In this document: positions 1-13,799 of the stretch, one piece after another
Position numbering within the stretch: the stretch's first letter is position 1
Layout of the letters: the number at the start of each line of letters is the position of its first letter
From: Tubiluchus corallicola
Taxonomy: Eukaryota > Priapulida > Priapulimorpha > Priapulimorphida > Tubiluchidae
DNA: 64,000 nt
Reading direction: 5' to 3'
Assembly: GCA_030141605.1 (NCBI GenBank)
Contig: JAQGDQ010000133.1
Location: 248,001-312,000 of the forward strand
The notes under the pieces: generated by a model
Told to the model about the DNA's origin: nothing
What the model saw: the letters and a program-made list of their open reading frames with translations, nothing else
The model's database searches: none
Translations under genes and position numbers: made by a program

Positions 1-28
1 CTAATTTAATTTTTAATTTTCTTTACAG

Positions 29-71
29 CTTATCGACGAAGGACATTCATCTTGTGGTAAACTCTTACTCA
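29..71 (+). CDS. Possible internal exon of a gene entering from the left edge
   Basis: A pyrimidine-rich tract ending in TTTACAG is followed by 43 open bases and then a strong donor, A|GTAAGTG. One frame reads LIDEGHSSCGKLLL. This looks like a short internal exon, but neither neighbour exon is visible (the 5' one is outside the window) and no domain can be recognised. It could be a chance acceptor/donor pair in non-coding DNA. Confidence 0.2.
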
Positions 72-2302
72 GTAAGTGAGAAGTTTTTCGCTGTGTCTTC
101 ATTTAAAATTTGCGCCGCCATCGTCTGCTACCAAGCTGATTTAGAGGCGTAAACTTGTTATATAGCAGCCCGATATGCATGTGTAAATTAAAATTGCTGC
201 AGTAGACTCATCAAGCCGAACTTAATGCCACTAAAGTTCTCAGCAGCCAAATTCTCACTTGGTTCTTCTTGTAGTTGCATTTTTAATAAAATTTTAAAAA
301 TAATGACAAACTTTCCAATCACCCCGTGTAAAAATCCTTCATCAAAACATTAAAAGTAAACAATATAGTAATAATAATAATAGCACAAGTAATATGTTAA
401 ATGGTTAAAAAATAACTTTAAACCTTTCGCTTTACAAAATTGTGTAATTGTGCAATCAGTATTTCAACTTATGAAATTACATAAAGCAACAAAGTATACA
501 AAATTCTCGGCTGAAACAGGAAATGCAAGAACAGAATAAAACTAAGTTTAAGTTTTTACTTTAATTTTCGTAATAATAATGAAAGAAAACACATACGATG
601 AGAATAAGAAAGTAATTCATTGAAGTAAAAGTTCGCAACACACACTTACCTATGTGAAGCACCTGTGTGTCACTTTCTTTCATCTCTCTGCGAGCTTCTC
701 ACTTGAATATCGCTGTTCACCTGTCTCTAGCGCAGAAGGACTGGCGGGGATACGTGGATGGAAACACTCCCAGACTCCTTGCTGTTTTAATTATTAAAAT
801 CGAACTCCGCAAATGATAGGCAGGTTAACGCGAATGAGCACTCGTTGTCGCTGACACAACATTAGTAACTCTGGTAGAGATTTTGCTCGTCTTCCCAGTC
901 AATTGGTCAACATCTCAAAAGCCTCCCAGTAAATATGCAAATTAGTTTGGCAATAATAGGAGGAGGCGGTCCCTAAAGTTATTGCATGTTAGAATGGATA
1001 AAATGTATTTTCGGACGAGTCACGTGACTGCGTGCTTCCTTAAAAGCGTGCTACTTCTTAAGTGGCGGTGCCCTTTAAACTTTTTAGAGGTAAAATCGTA
1101 CAGTCTGAGTCAATACTTTATAGGATGATTCGGGTAAAAAAGTAATTATTTGGAAAAGCTGATCTCTCACAAAATTAATGAAATAGTGCTTAATCAATGA
1201 TTTGCCCAACTGCGTCTTTTAAGATTAAAATATAATGTCTGAGTCCACGAAAGTGAATTTAGCAGGAATCTAATTCGACTTTGTACACATTGAATTACTT
1301 TAACTGTGTTGTAATAAAAAGACGATTTTAATTATTCAAATATTTATAATTTTAGTACTTAATATAAATATAAATATTGAATACAAATATTTAACTAATT
1401 ACCCACCGACTGTTCTAAATTGTAATTCCGGTTAAGCCTGCGTTTTGCAAGTTTAATAATTCGGAATTCGTTCATATACTGACGTATACCTTTTGAGTGA
1501 CATGCGTTGCTAAATTTAAACAAAAATGATTTCTTACGTGTAAAATCCAAAGATGACACGAGACTACAATACTACGAAAGTTTGTGTCTGTGGTGTTTAT
1601 TTTTGTTTTGTTTGATGAGTAATATACTACTTGGGCCTTATAGAAATCCATTTTACGTTTAATAATTTGGTTTGCTACATGTTAGTTTCAGCACTTACAA
1701 GTACTTTTAATTATCAAATTTTTATGTTATCTAACGTTTGCCAAAAATGAAAAGCCATAAAAATAAAAGGAAGGATGTTAGTGTTTCAGTATTTTGAGTA
1801 TATTAATGTACTATTTCTGCCATGTTTTCACTATAATTATTGTCTACTACTAGTAGAAGCAAACGTGACATTAAAGTTTTAGTCTTTTTTACAACAACCT
1901 CTGCAATTCGTACATAGCCTGCATTAAACAAGTTAATAACTAATTCTGTATTTAGGTATACAGTTGTTACCAATTTTCAATATAACAGTAAGATCACTAA
2001 ACGTTACACTTGTAAAAAAACAACAGAACAAAGACCGTGTTTCCAATGTACTATGAGGTAAATTTACCTTCCTGCAGCTACTTTATTTAATTGTTAATTC
2101 AATTTTAAAACTTACTACAGATAAAACAGTTCATATAACATTTAACAACAACACACGTTGTTATTTACAGGTATTTCCTCACTCATTAATATTGTAAAAT
2201 TTAATAATAATGTTAATTAATGATGGAACGAATTGTATACAGTATATAAATAGAATACATTAAAAATAATAACAAAACAGTGAAAATTTTCTGCTTTGCA
2301 TG

Positions 2303-2304
<2 letters not shown>
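72..2304. other. Non-coding DNA
   Basis: Apart from the possible minus-strand first exon listed separately, I see only AT-rich sequence with no credible ORF, repeat array or RNA gene. Confidence 0.5.
652..950 (-). promoter_or_regulatory. Possible minus-strand promoter and first exon
   Basis: Read on the minus strand, an octamer-type ATTTGCAT (about 935-943) and a CCAAT-type element (about 900-905) are followed by an unbroken leader. The leader contains an ATG (about 690) reading MKESDTQVLHI and then a consensus donor, ATAG|GTAAGTG, at 651/652. This is the order expected for a promoter and first exon of a gene running leftward off the window. No downstream exon is seen, so this is inference from motif order only. 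Confidence 0.2.

Positions 2305-2376
<72 letters not shown>
2305..2376. repeat. (TA)n microsatellite
   Basis: About 36 uninterrupted TA dinucleotides. It creates the poly-(I/Y) stretch in the overlapping spurious minus-strand frame. Confidence 0.97.
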
Positions 2377-2379
<3 letters not shown>

Positions 2380-2427
2380 CTTTAAAATTACTATATATTG
2401 CTACTAAATAGGTGCTCCACATACAAA

Positions 2428-2645
2428 AGCAGCAGCAGCAGCAGGAGGAGGACGAGGAGGGGAGAAAGAGAAATAAAGAAGAGGATAGAGATGATAACGA
2501 TGACGATGATGACAATAATGATGATCATTGTAGTGACAATGACGACGACGACGACGATGGTGATGATTATAATGATGACGATGGTAAAGATGGTGAAGAT
2601 AATGATAATGATTGTTACCGTAGTGACAACATTGATGACATTAAG
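2428..2645. repeat. Degenerate GAN/CAG trinucleotide tract
   Basis: Begins with a short (GCA)n run, passes through GAG/GAA and then becomes GAT/GAC/AAT triplets for about 180 bases. One frame is rich in Asp, which is simply the triplet repeat being read. No splice sites or homologous domain support a coding role. Confidence 0.85.
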
Positions 2646-2696
2646 CAATATGCTGTACATTATTTATTATTTAATTATTATTATTAATTCGAAATA

Positions 2697-5600
2697 AAGT
2701 GAGAAAAGCCATTTTTACACAATACAGAACCGCGTTTTTAATCATTGTAATTATTTGTACAAAAGGCATTCAAACAAATGACTTGTCAACTTGTTGTTGC
2801 GGTATGCTTTGAAAATATGAAACGTATACCTGCTGCCTAAAATGACAATGATTACTTTTCACCATATTTGGTCGCAATACAAGGCCGCGCGCATGTAACA
2901 AAGTAAATGGGTATCAAATATTGAAACAGATAAGCTGAACAATAGACATTGTAACTGGTCGATTAAAAGAGGATGGGGATGGCTCCGAGCGCTTGCAGAT
3001 GTGCAAACAGGGAAAATGCGCAACCAACAAAGTTTGGCATTATCTTTGTCGTGTGCGCCTATCGCTTGCCGTTTCCGATTTCGCATTTCCTACGTTTGAA
3101 CTTTACACCACGTTTGGAAACTGTTCACATGGGTAAATACTCTCCAATGTTTGTGAGACAATTTGGTCTCGTGTCACAATGATCCTGGCTGATACTTATC
3201 CGGTCACTTCAGTTGAAGTGGTCTTGTCCATGACTGTACACTGGTCAACAAGGCAGGCGGACACTGATGAAAGGAACTCACTTTAGAACAAGAGCCACTG
3301 AACACCGAACTAAAGCAGTCAGCTGTAATTATGCAGAGCTTCTACACTTGAAGGGGCAGCTGATTTAAAAACCAGAGATGCCTGAAGACACTTAATTATA
3401 AGTAGAACATAGCCCATTGTCACTAACATTTTAATAGTAGGCCTATACATTTTATAAGCTTAAGTTAAGCTCTAGCTAATACAATAAAAGTCGAAAGTGC
3501 AAATTTGAATGCTCGGAATTTATCGATTTTGACTAAATGTTAGAAGTTAAGATCACACTAGATATTATCAATAAACATTTATATTGATTTGCATAACGTT
3601 TGCCCTGGACTGGAATATAAAGCCAGAAACATAAAATACTAAAAACATGCATTTTTAACAGTTATCTCTATTGCGTTTCTTTTAAGGAGGTCTGGTGACA
3701 CTTTTCTGTTGTCACCAGTAAGTTGTCATGGATATTGTTGCTTCGGGTTAATGTTTAAGAAAATTGGGATCATTCTGCTTAAACACAGCAGAATTTCTGG
3801 ATGTAATGAATTGAACGAAAAACGATAATTGAAAAGATTCTTAAAATTACGTTTTAGCTGGAGGCTATTAACAGCAGAAAAACTGGAAAATAAAGCGTCA
3901 AAGATGGGAAAAGGCTAAAATTAATAGCAATACAGCAATAGCGACAAATTTGCCAAAAGTCTTAAAAACATATTTTAAACGAATGACTCGTGAAAGACAC
4001 GTTTAAAGTTACGGGTCTTGTCACTAATAGCTCTGCAAAGTTTGTTAATAATCGTCCAAGCTATCACCTTGTAAAGTCTAAAATCAAACAATTTAACAGA
4101 CTTTCAATACGAAACGCAAACAGCTGAGACAAGGCATGGGTCTTATTATCCTCGCAAGTGAATTCCTAATTTGAAGGCTTTTCTCACCATATGACAATGA
4201 AAAGAGGAACCACATGGAGCGCTGCGTGTGCGAGCTGTAAGGTTTCAAGCAATCAGCGTCCCAGATATTTTGTGCCAACTTAGCTGAGATAACAAAAAAA
4301 GAAGAAAAATCGCGTGTGTTTCCTCACCACAACACGCAGGCTGACATTTATATGGTTAATCATAACGATCTAACCGAGGTCATTTGCAGAATTCTTAGGA
4401 GCTTGCCCAGATTAAGATGGTTCGCATTGGGAAAGCAACAGTTCGGAAGAAAATCAATTTTAGTTATTTATATCGTCACGTGATCTGTCGAAATATAAAC
4501 ACAATATATACAGCGTATATCTGTAGGAATGTCTGTAGGAATTTCTGCCACATTAAGAATTTGTTAGCACGCTTGTTAATAAATGGCAAATGCACATTAG
4601 AACTTAATCATAAAAACCTTGATTACTATGCTTCAAGCAATTAAATTATGTAGAAGTGTTCTAGGAATAGCTATAGTCGTTAAAAAGAACAAAAATAACC
4701 ATGTCTTGAAAAGATAGAGGATCGTTTTCCAGAAATGTAGGAAGAGCACATCATAGCCTATTATTGTCAGTAGGCCTCTACTCCAGTACATTCAATATTA
4801 TATTATACGTTAAGAAAAAAATCTTTCCTTTCAACTCTTTGTATGTTTTTTATTGTGAATTTCTGAGTTTTATTGACAACACTGCATTTTTGTGGAGTTT
4901 TGTAACCAGAAATAAAACTTAAAACACCATATCATATATGTATATATTTATGTATTTATATACATATACAAATATATATATATTGTTCAACTGACCATGA
5001 TAGCATAAGTTTCTCGTGAAATATTCGTGCCTAGAGTTTGATGAATCTATCGCAATAAAATCATGTGCTACACGAAGGGTATTAAAAGATACTGAAAAAT
5101 AACTGGAAATGTTTTGTCAGATTATTATAAGATCAATGGCAACACCTGAGGCAGGGCGAAGGCTCGCCATTTCCCTCTTCTCTAAGTACCTGTTTGCATG
5201 CCTTGTGTCATTAATATTGATAATAACGATATAATCAAGAGGCTGAAGTTGATTTAGCAGGAGTATCACCTGAAGTGACGTGAACTAATAACAAAGATGT
5301 AGTCTGCCTGATGCAAACTACATTTCAGCATTTTTTATTTTCCAGAAATCGAGTAACAGTAAAAAGAGAGAAATACGCATTTAATGAATAAAACGCATAA
5401 TTATGTTTGGTCAATCTGATAAGCCACACCGTTACATCACACTACAAAACCTTCCAACACAGCCACACAGATGTTCAATTTACACAAACTATAGTAATAC
5501 ACATTACACATACAAAAACAAATACATTTTGATGGTTCTGCGACTCCTTTTCGTAGTACTTCGTGGAAACTCCTTGAAAATAAGGTATATTTCGATCCTA

Positions 5601-8069
5601 CTACAACTACACTGTTTGGTGAAATTAGTCTGAGTGGAAAAATAGTCTCACACAGATTAATTTTAAAATTTATTAGTGTGTTTCGAAAATAGTATGTGTT
5701 GCACTGCGCAGCTCAGTTCTTGAGGACATGAATTTCATAAAACAAAGGATAATTTGGCATCCCGGCAGAATATGGCATGACTTTTGTTAAGAAAGCAATG
5801 ATACGCACTGACCTGGTGCTGGATGCAGACGACAAATTGCACTAAATAGAGTACTAACATAACAAGTCCCCTTCCCCACCGATGAGTGCTGGATGTATCG
5901 GCTTGCAGTGTTCTAAAAACACAGTTATTAAGATCTCGTTAAACTGGCATTATGTGCTGCACTTTAGCTTCACATTCAATTTGTTTATGATCAAATGCGC
6001 AAAAATTGCGTATACGTTGTTTTAATTAAGTTAAGTTCCATTTATTTCAAACACAAAGTTCATAAAGCATATTTACAAGAAAAAAGTCACAATTTGCCAA
6101 TAGTTACGTAATTTTGATGTAACTTGAATATCTGAATTCATTAAGCAATAGATAATATTTTATTCAGAATTAATCAATCGTATCATAAGCAAATAACAAC
6201 ATTTTCGTAATAATACTGTAACACAAATCATGTTATCGCCGCCATGTTAAATTCCAAGGGTGGATTGAAAATCCAACTATCAACCTGTGCGAATTCACGG
6301 ATCTTTAGGCTTCTTTCAAAAGGTCATTCCCAACATGAACATGAACAAGAACAAGAACAGTAAGAACAACAGCATTCAGATAACTAGCGATTTGGTGCGA
6401 GTCCCTCGACTAATAATACGTCTGGTCACAGAATATGTTGATATGCTAGATATTATGCCATATTGCACTGTTATATTTTAAAGTGAGGTCATTTCATACA
6501 AACAATTCAGTCGACTGCGAGTTAAAATCATTGAAGCATTCAAAGGCACGACTATTAATACTAGATAATTATGGCGAAACTGGAATCTATCTTATTATCG
6601 AATTTATAGGGATTACAGAGATAGGTGTAATGAGATTCCCGTTTTGAGAATCCAGTTTTACTAAAATGACATCGACATCGAAACAACTAGGTTCTACATT
6701 CAGGTAAAATTTTAGGTGCCTTGAAAATGAATAGTAATAGTTCGAAACCGGTCTGCAATAAGAATTTTGAAGAAGTTATACTTGTTTGCTAAATAAGGAT
6801 AATTCTAAAGACTATATATTAATTTCCTTATTAAAACAGACTTCAGCGAAACGTTTTAAGAGTTTGGTGCTTCAGCTTAACAAATGGCTAGCTCACACAT
6901 TACCCAAACTGTGAAGTTGCATGATGTGAACATTCAAGTCAGAGAATTTTATTTATGATTCAAAGACGCAAATATATTTTTTGGCTGAAGTTTGGCGGAG
7001 AGAGAGAGACATCGACGTTTGGATGCACATACAATCATCCTTCCCTATAGTTGGAAGCAGTACCGTACACGAAATCGTCCAGAGACAGTCACTGATCCAT
7101 TTGCTACGTGTGGTTAGTTCTGCTTAATTAGCCACGTATACAGAGTGACGACTTAAGCTGTTTCTCTGTGCTTAAACTATGGTTTTAATATTTCAAAGGT
7201 TTGGCGTAATTAATATAAAATTTAAACACATTTTTTGGTCGGTTATCACCCTGCACTCACTGTAATGTAATTAAAAATAGTAACAACAGAAGGACGAACA
7301 AAAATTAGTGTCTTTGGTGTAGTTGGTATTGTTTGTGTCGTTGTTGTTGTTGTTATACGTCTAACGGTAAACACTCTAGATTACTCTTTGCTGTTTTATT
7401 GACAACTATTGTCCATCTGAGTTCATTTTTTAGTTTTATATCAAATTTAAACTGCACAAATAAACAATAAACAAATGTACTGTAAGAGCAAATCAATCAC
7501 TACCCATCGAAGTTTAAAGGAAAGCATACTGTTCCTTCTACACTCGTAGACGTGCACACGAACTGTACTCATACACCCACTCAGCCAGTCACGCTCATAC
7601 ACAAACACACTCACAGGCACTAACGCAACCAAACACGCACATATGTTAAGTATGATATATACGACGAGTGGCGATGGACGAGCACGAGTTAACAAAACCA
7701 GAAGTGCAGAGTTTGCAGCACAAATCAGTTCATTTCACTGCAAACAATTAAACACCTGACCACCGTGTAATGTTCCTCAGGTCTGTCATAATGTGAGAAT
7801 TGCGTGTTCTTACCTGTGTTTCTAGTGCTTACTAATCAAAGTTGAGCAGCTAGGATGCAGGGGGGAACGAGTGATTGACGTAACTGCTGTTAAGACTGAT
7901 TACGCTACTGATAGTTATCACGAACGGGTAACTTCGAGTATTCTAATTCATTTCAAAACTTCAAAATAAATTTAAACAACTTAAGGATAACAAAAAATTA
8001 AAACAGAACGACAAAAACATGGCAATTTCATATGCAACATTTTTCACAATTCACCTTTTGGCAAAGGAA
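2697..8069. other. Long non-coding stretch
   Basis: AT-rich, no ORF above about 100 codons and no recognisable domain. A few short inverted repeats (for example arms CACTTCA/TGAAGTG near 3204-3219) and short TA-rich patches (4930-4982) are the only structure I see. Confidence 0.5.
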
Positions 8070-8275
8070 TGCTTAGCCAGTGACGTTAAACATCATCGAG
8101 ACTGGTTAGTGAATGGATGAGCGACGGGTTAAATGTTTGTTTTGGATGGTTTCTTTCGTCCTATTTATCTCGCTGAAGGAGCTGTATTCACATTAGAATG
8201 TGGCTAAGACACCTCTGCTAATCCAAACCAGATCTCAGAGGCTTAACCTTGATAATGAAATAAAGCACCAATTCT
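8070..8275 (+). mobile_element. 5S-rRNA-like SINE, copy A
   Basis: The head (about 8080-8130) follows the 3' half of metazoan 5S rRNA: GTTAAACA matches GCTAAGCA, and CTGGTTAGTGAATGGATG matches the region around the 5S C box. The tail from about 8202 has GCTAAGACACCTCTGCT followed by CCTTGATAATGA, the tail motif shared by the other copies in this window. Diverged, so old. Sequence similarity was judged by eye. Confidence 0.65.
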
Positions 8276-8924
8276 GTCACAGCCAGTAGCTCCAACAACC
8301 CGACTTTGTCACTGAATGCTGCATTGAAGTTTGTCGAATCCAACATTCCGAAATGTAATAATAATTGGCAAGTAAAAATAATTTTTTGGTAAGTAGAACA
8401 CCAGATAACTTTTTCTGCGGATAACTTTCTTCCCAGCCATTTAATTTGAGTCGCATTGTTTCTATCGATTTTGTATTGCATAGCTGTAGGTGGCGGGGGG
8501 TGGGGGGTGTATGTGTGTACAAGTTATCAAAGCGAATTTCTTTCAATTCCGGCAACCTAAAAATTATCATGATTTCTACCGAGCGTCAAGGCATTCAAGG
8601 ATAAATACGGGGAATGTTCTGTACCACACAACTCTGTTCTTCATAATATTTTATAATAGGCAACAATTTAAAAAGTTAATTAATTATATTGCTCTAATAA
8701 GTGAACTAATTAACTAATTAACAGCCTGACATGATAGACATTTTAGCAATTCGCACTGAAACTCTGTTCGCGTAACGCAATACCTACGTTACATACTACT
8801 GTGAATAACCCAGGAGTAATACTATTTAACACATGGAGTAAGATGACGTAATAAGTCCAGTAGGAGCAATGCCCTCATCTTTGTAGAGCTGGCCTTTTTG
8901 TCACCACTGGTTACCATGTAAACT

Positions 8925-9020
8925 GGTTGCTAGGAGACGGGATTGCTAGGAGATAGGTTGCTAAGTGACGAGGTTGCACAGAAACAAGGTTGCTAAGTGA
9001 TGGGGGTTGCTAAGTGACGA
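8925..9020 (+). repeat. About 16-bp minisatellite of GGTTGCTAAGTGACGA units
   Basis: Six consecutive units of 15-18 bp, each starting with (G)GTTGC or ATTGC and most continuing CTAAGTGAC or CTAGGAGA. The GTTGCTAGGAGAC form resembles an RFX X-box half-site arrangement. Whether it binds RFX is unknown. Confidence 0.85.
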
Positions 9021-9320
9021 GTCACAAAGGGATTTGATTTTCTGGGGAAACTGTGTTACATGAAGACCGGTTAGATGAGAAACCAGTTACTGGGGTAAAT
9101 CTGCCAGAAAGGGTTGATGACGTATTCCCTTTATGGGTTAAAGCTGTTAATGCAACACGTATTTAATCCTACATAAATGATCTGTGAACTATTTGATTAA
9201 ATTTATATTAATCATACAGTAATTATTGTATTGAAATTGATACAAAATTGTGCAATTTTAATAATTTTCGTTAGTTAATAAATTAGGAAAATAATAAATA
9301 AATCCTAATCCTACTAGGCA

Positions 9321-9440
9321 AGAAGCTTGGTAACTAGATTGGAAACTTGATAGCTTGACAGGAAACTGGTATGACAGCAAATTTGGCAACTTGACAGAAA
9401 AATTGGTAACTTGAGAGGAAAGTTGTTAACTTGACAGCGA
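9321..9440 (+). repeat. About 20-bp minisatellite of GGAAACTTGGTAACTTGACA type
   Basis: Six diverged tandem units in which (T)TGGTAACTTGA(C/G)AG recurs every 17-20 bp, for example near 9328, 9384, 9404 and 9424. It lies 300 bp from the preceding minisatellite and has a different unit. Non-coding. Confidence 0.8.
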
Positions 9441-11518
9441 AGCGCATAAAATAACTAAGGTGGAAACGATGAGGGGAGGCAGCGGCGAATGGCAGCCAAA
9501 CTTACAATGCTATTAACGTCCAATTGCAAATAGATTTTGGGGTGTCCCTTTGGTATCGAAATTAACCATAACTTTCTTATTGTGTTTGTCTGCTTTGTCC
9601 CAAAAATTTAACTAAAGAGTGTTAAAACTGTCGTAAATGGTAAAGGCCAAACTGAAAAAAATGACGGAAAAAGCCGAACTGTTTGACTAGCTGGATGATC
9701 AAAATGATAAAGTTGAATTGACCAAAACCTATAAGCTTATTAAAGCATAGTTTTTTGTGTCATTTTCCATTTTTGGTCTTATTTTTATAACAATAGATTT
9801 AATTTGGCCTAAGGTAAGTCTCAGTGTACAGAATGTACTTAAACCGTGTATTGCAGGTAAGTTGTGGTTAAAACGAAAACTTCGTTAGGAGCCTGCTGAG
9901 GTTGTAGGCCTAATTATTATAAATGTATTCATTAATCTTGATTTGCTCGAGAGAACTTAGAGGCACTATAATGACTGCTGCTTGCATTTTGTAGAACAAA
10001 ATTTAATGTAGGCCCTACTGCATGGCTCGCTCGATGTAAATTAGACATACTTGGGTTATGGGGGCAGGGTGGGCATGGTAGCTTTGTACTTTTTAGTGAG
10101 TACGCCTAATTGACGTCAAACAAATTGACGGTCTATCGCTCCGCCCCCGCTGTAACTTAAGCACACTCAGCAGCATTCGGGACAACAGCTCACGAAGGAC
10201 AACAACTGTCTAAGCTAAACTAAACTAATGTCTCATCAGCAGATAAACTGATTGCACTTTTCATAAACACAAATTTGCAGACCAGCAGCTATTTTTGCAC
10301 GAAATTAATTTCAAGTAGCCAAAAAATGACTTTTAAATTTAAACAGAATGTAGAGACGAAGTTTCAAAGCACTACAAAATACAGAAACATATATTAAAGA
10401 AACTAAACCAGTTAGCCTTGGTTTACAATAAATGAGTTACAAAAGTATTGTCTTTGTTGCCTTTGAACACACGAACATCATGCCTGCGATGTATTTTCCT
10501 ATATTAACATATCATGTGCTCGTCTGCAAGATTTGTTCAGTTTTTGTATTTTTCCGTTTGTTAGGTTAGGGAAGTGGAATAAATTTGATTGTTCCATTCC
10601 ATAGACAACCCGCATGTTGAATGCCTGAGTAACAAGTCCCAATGTCATCTTTTAACCATGATTATAACCAGAAAAATAGCTTAAAATTAATAATAATACA
10701 TTAATGTATAATATAAGTTTTGACCACGTTTGAATTAATTTTGAGTGTGAAGATCTCATTGAAGTTTATAAAAACTGGCCAGAAAAGAAAACATTTTATT
10801 TTGTCCTTATTTAAAGTTAATTAAACAGCTGCTTTTATCTAACTTCCGAAGGAAAAAATTAAACTAAACTGCGTATTTTCTTGATTGCAAAATGGTTTAA
10901 TCAGCAACTCATAGACGTAAGTGTTGTGCATTTCTTTCTATAAACGAAACTGGACTGTTTATTTCCACTGATTCACTTGCAATTTCAATTATCAATAACA
11001 AAATCTAGAACCAGGCCAATATTTTTCCCGCTATCTAATGAAAAGTTGAGCATTTTTCGTAACAGTATTAGAGGCAGTTGTAGCTAATTAGCTAAATGTC
11101 CCGAACGAGCCTGGGTTAATTAAGCTGATTTGGCAGTCAACGAAAATGACTGACATTATGTTAGACGTCAGTTATGGCGGTTGATAAACAAGTAGGTTCT
11201 AGGCGCGCCTAACAAAAGGCAATAATTGCTATACACGTACTCACATCGTTTTATACTTTTTGCAATACATGCCTAGATGCAGTCATATTGCATGCACTGA
11301 TTGCAGCCATGTAGTAGTTTTAGTCCTTTACTCACCAGTATTACAAAAAATAATGCCAAAACCACCAAATTTACTTCTGGGAATAAAAAATTCAAGATAA
11401 CAAAAATGTAAAATTTCTATTATAGAGCGCATGGTCGCAGGCACTAAGGTGTCCAAATGTTAGATTTCTTTGGCAATAAATACAATTATTTTTCACGAGT
11501 ATTTTTTATAATTATGTA
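9441..11518. other. Non-coding stretch
   Basis: No ORF or domain. Two donor-like GGTAAGT sites (near 9811 and 9857) occur without a credible exon. Confidence 0.5.
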
Positions 11519-11536
11519 TACACACACACGCACACA

Positions 11537-11576
<40 letters not shown>

Positions 11577-11580
11577 CACA
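11517..11580. repeat. (CA)n/(CGCA)n microsatellite
   Basis: A CA run that becomes about ten CGCA tetranucleotides and returns to CA. Confidence 0.95.
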
Positions 11581-13799
11581 TCAATATATAAAATTTGATA
11601 TGGGCCGTATGTTAATTCCACCATTTGTTTTTTGAGTGCTCTGTTTTTAAAGGAATTAACATGCTACAATTAGTCTAACCCAAAAAATGTAAAGTAGGTT
11701 TTATATAATTATTATCTTAATAAAACACTTGGGGTTCAAGCAATTATTTGCATCATGCTTCATTAACCTGCCAGATAATTTACAGATTTGTTGAAAATGT
11801 TAATTTTAACTATATTATACGCTGTTTTGCTCGAAAATTTCTATTATACTTTATAAAACTGGTAATTTTTGCTTTTCTACAAACTGCATTAGGCCTACGC
11901 TATAAAAAATTAAGAAAGCAATCTCTCGAATATCCTTACATTCATTCCATAATGTTTTGGCTTTCTATTTTCGAGGCTAACTCACTGTCCGCCCGCCAGA
12001 CTGCTGCTACTAGTCGTTGATTTGTGCGCATTTTTCAAGTTTTGTGCTCTCTGCGCAAAATCAGCAAGTGGCGTTCACATCCGGGCTATCGATATGTAGA
12101 ATACTAAAATGGCTGCGTTAATAAAATGGCGGCATTTTTTGCTGTAAATGTTTAGCGCGAAAACAGCATTCGTCTACGGTTCAGTTCTAAATTTTCATTA
12201 GAGAGGGGCAACTGTGTAGATTGTAAACCAAAAGCACTAGTTAAAATTAAAATAAATAATTCTTTTCTGTAACGCCGGGAGAGAAATGACAGCTTTATAG
12301 CCATTAGAGAAATATTAGAATAGCCGCTGTGAATCGCCTTTCAACCCAGCGAGCTTGAATTCAGAATGCAAAGTAATTTCAGGATACTATATAGGCAGTG
12401 ATAAATGATCTGATGCACATTGCTGTGGAACTGACTACATTACAACTCGTTGGTAAAGTATGGTATGTATCTATTATTTTCTACTTTGTAGTGTATCTAT
12501 AATATTATTATACTTTGTAGCTTGAAACCAGACTAATTTGTAATTGTTTGCTACAACATCTAATGTCTATCGTTTATAATAGCTTTAAATGTCTTTAAAT
12601 GTTAAATGTTTTAACTATTTGAAAGTTTATGAAAGGATTTTGTAAATTTGCTGCAGTATTTGTTTGTTTATATTTATAAACGATTTTAGTATGCTCTAGA
12701 ACTTGTTCAAGTGATTATGAGAGCCTTTTCACAAGTAGCCACTGCAGCAGTGATAAACAAACTTGAACGAGTCTGCAGCTAATACTAATAGCTAATAATA
12801 GAGTTGCTATGAAATAGAAATTGGTGTTTGTAAAGATAATGATTACCCTCATACAAGGTTATTATTAGAGTTACAAAAATAAAAACCATTTAATATAGAC
12901 TATAATGTAGTTTAGTGAAGACAACATTGCAGATATAAGAAGTACGTTGCAATATATGAAAAACAACTCGTACATTACATAAATCTCAATTTCAGGTATA
13001 AAATTCAAATTCAGTTCAGCTCAGTTTTATTTTTCAACTGTGAAGTTGAAGTTGCATGATTTAAACAAACTATCATAGAAAATGTACTAAAATATAATAT
13101 TAAACATTTCAGTTGCTTTCCTATGTTTGAAACTGAAAAAGACAGTTTTCGTTTATTGCTTTATGACCTCTAAGTCACTTTTGACCTGGTGCCAGCAGGT
13201 ACCTTTCAACTTTTCTCCTCACTTGTAGATTTTAATGTCGCAGGTATTGTGACGTATTTTTACGTCTGCGGTTCTTTGGGTTTGCCCCTTGAAACAAACG
13301 TCTTTACGTCTGCTGTACTTTGGATTGCCCATTGCCCATTGGAGATAACGTATTCTCCTTCAAAAGCAAGTATAAAATGCACAAGTGATGAGTTAATTTG
13401 AGCCCAGAGATTGTCAGACAATGATTGTTACCTTCTATGACTTTCTAGTTGTTCTAATAACCTCTGACATTGATTTAGCTGGGCGTTGTTCTACTTTTGT
13501 ATGCTATATTTCAAACTATGTTATAGGCCTTTCAAAGAGAAAATACAGTGTGCGTCATAGACAATGTGTCACATTTTACCCCTGGATACGTCAAAACTAC
13601 TCCGTTTCCTTAGTAACAAGGTCCTGCCAAGTTTTAGATTCTGTTTTCACCAGTTTTTATCGTTTGCTGACAAGACTCATGAAGAAGTCGTCAAGTGCAA
13701 AACTTTTCAACAAAAGTGATCGTTGACCTTGAACTACACCTAGAAAGTCATTATCAGCTTATGCCATATTCTATCTCGTATCTGTCTGTTACTATGTTG
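11581..13799. other. Non-coding stretch
   Basis: Apart from the possible promoter near 12.1 kb, nothing recognisable. The short frames at 11,748, 13,189 and 13,421 have no domain, no splice context and low-complexity-free but unremarkable composition. Confidence 0.45.
12075..12140 (+). promoter_or_regulatory. Possible promoter with paired YY1-type motifs
   Basis: Two AAAATGGC(T/G)GC(G/A) motifs 16 bp apart (near 12107 and 12123) match the YY1-type core AAnATGGCGGC, and an ETS-like CCGG lies just upstream. Such pairs are common at animal housekeeping promoters. The next coding gene on this strand starts 7.6 kb away at 19,705 and needs an untranslated first exon, which could begin here. No transcript evidence. 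Confidence 0.25.

Noticed and set aside
2412-2687. Asp-rich 91-codon frame (and its overlapping frames on both strands)
   Set aside because: It is a degenerate GAT/GAC triplet tract read in frame. There is no domain, no splice support, and all three frames are open, as expected for a triplet repeat.
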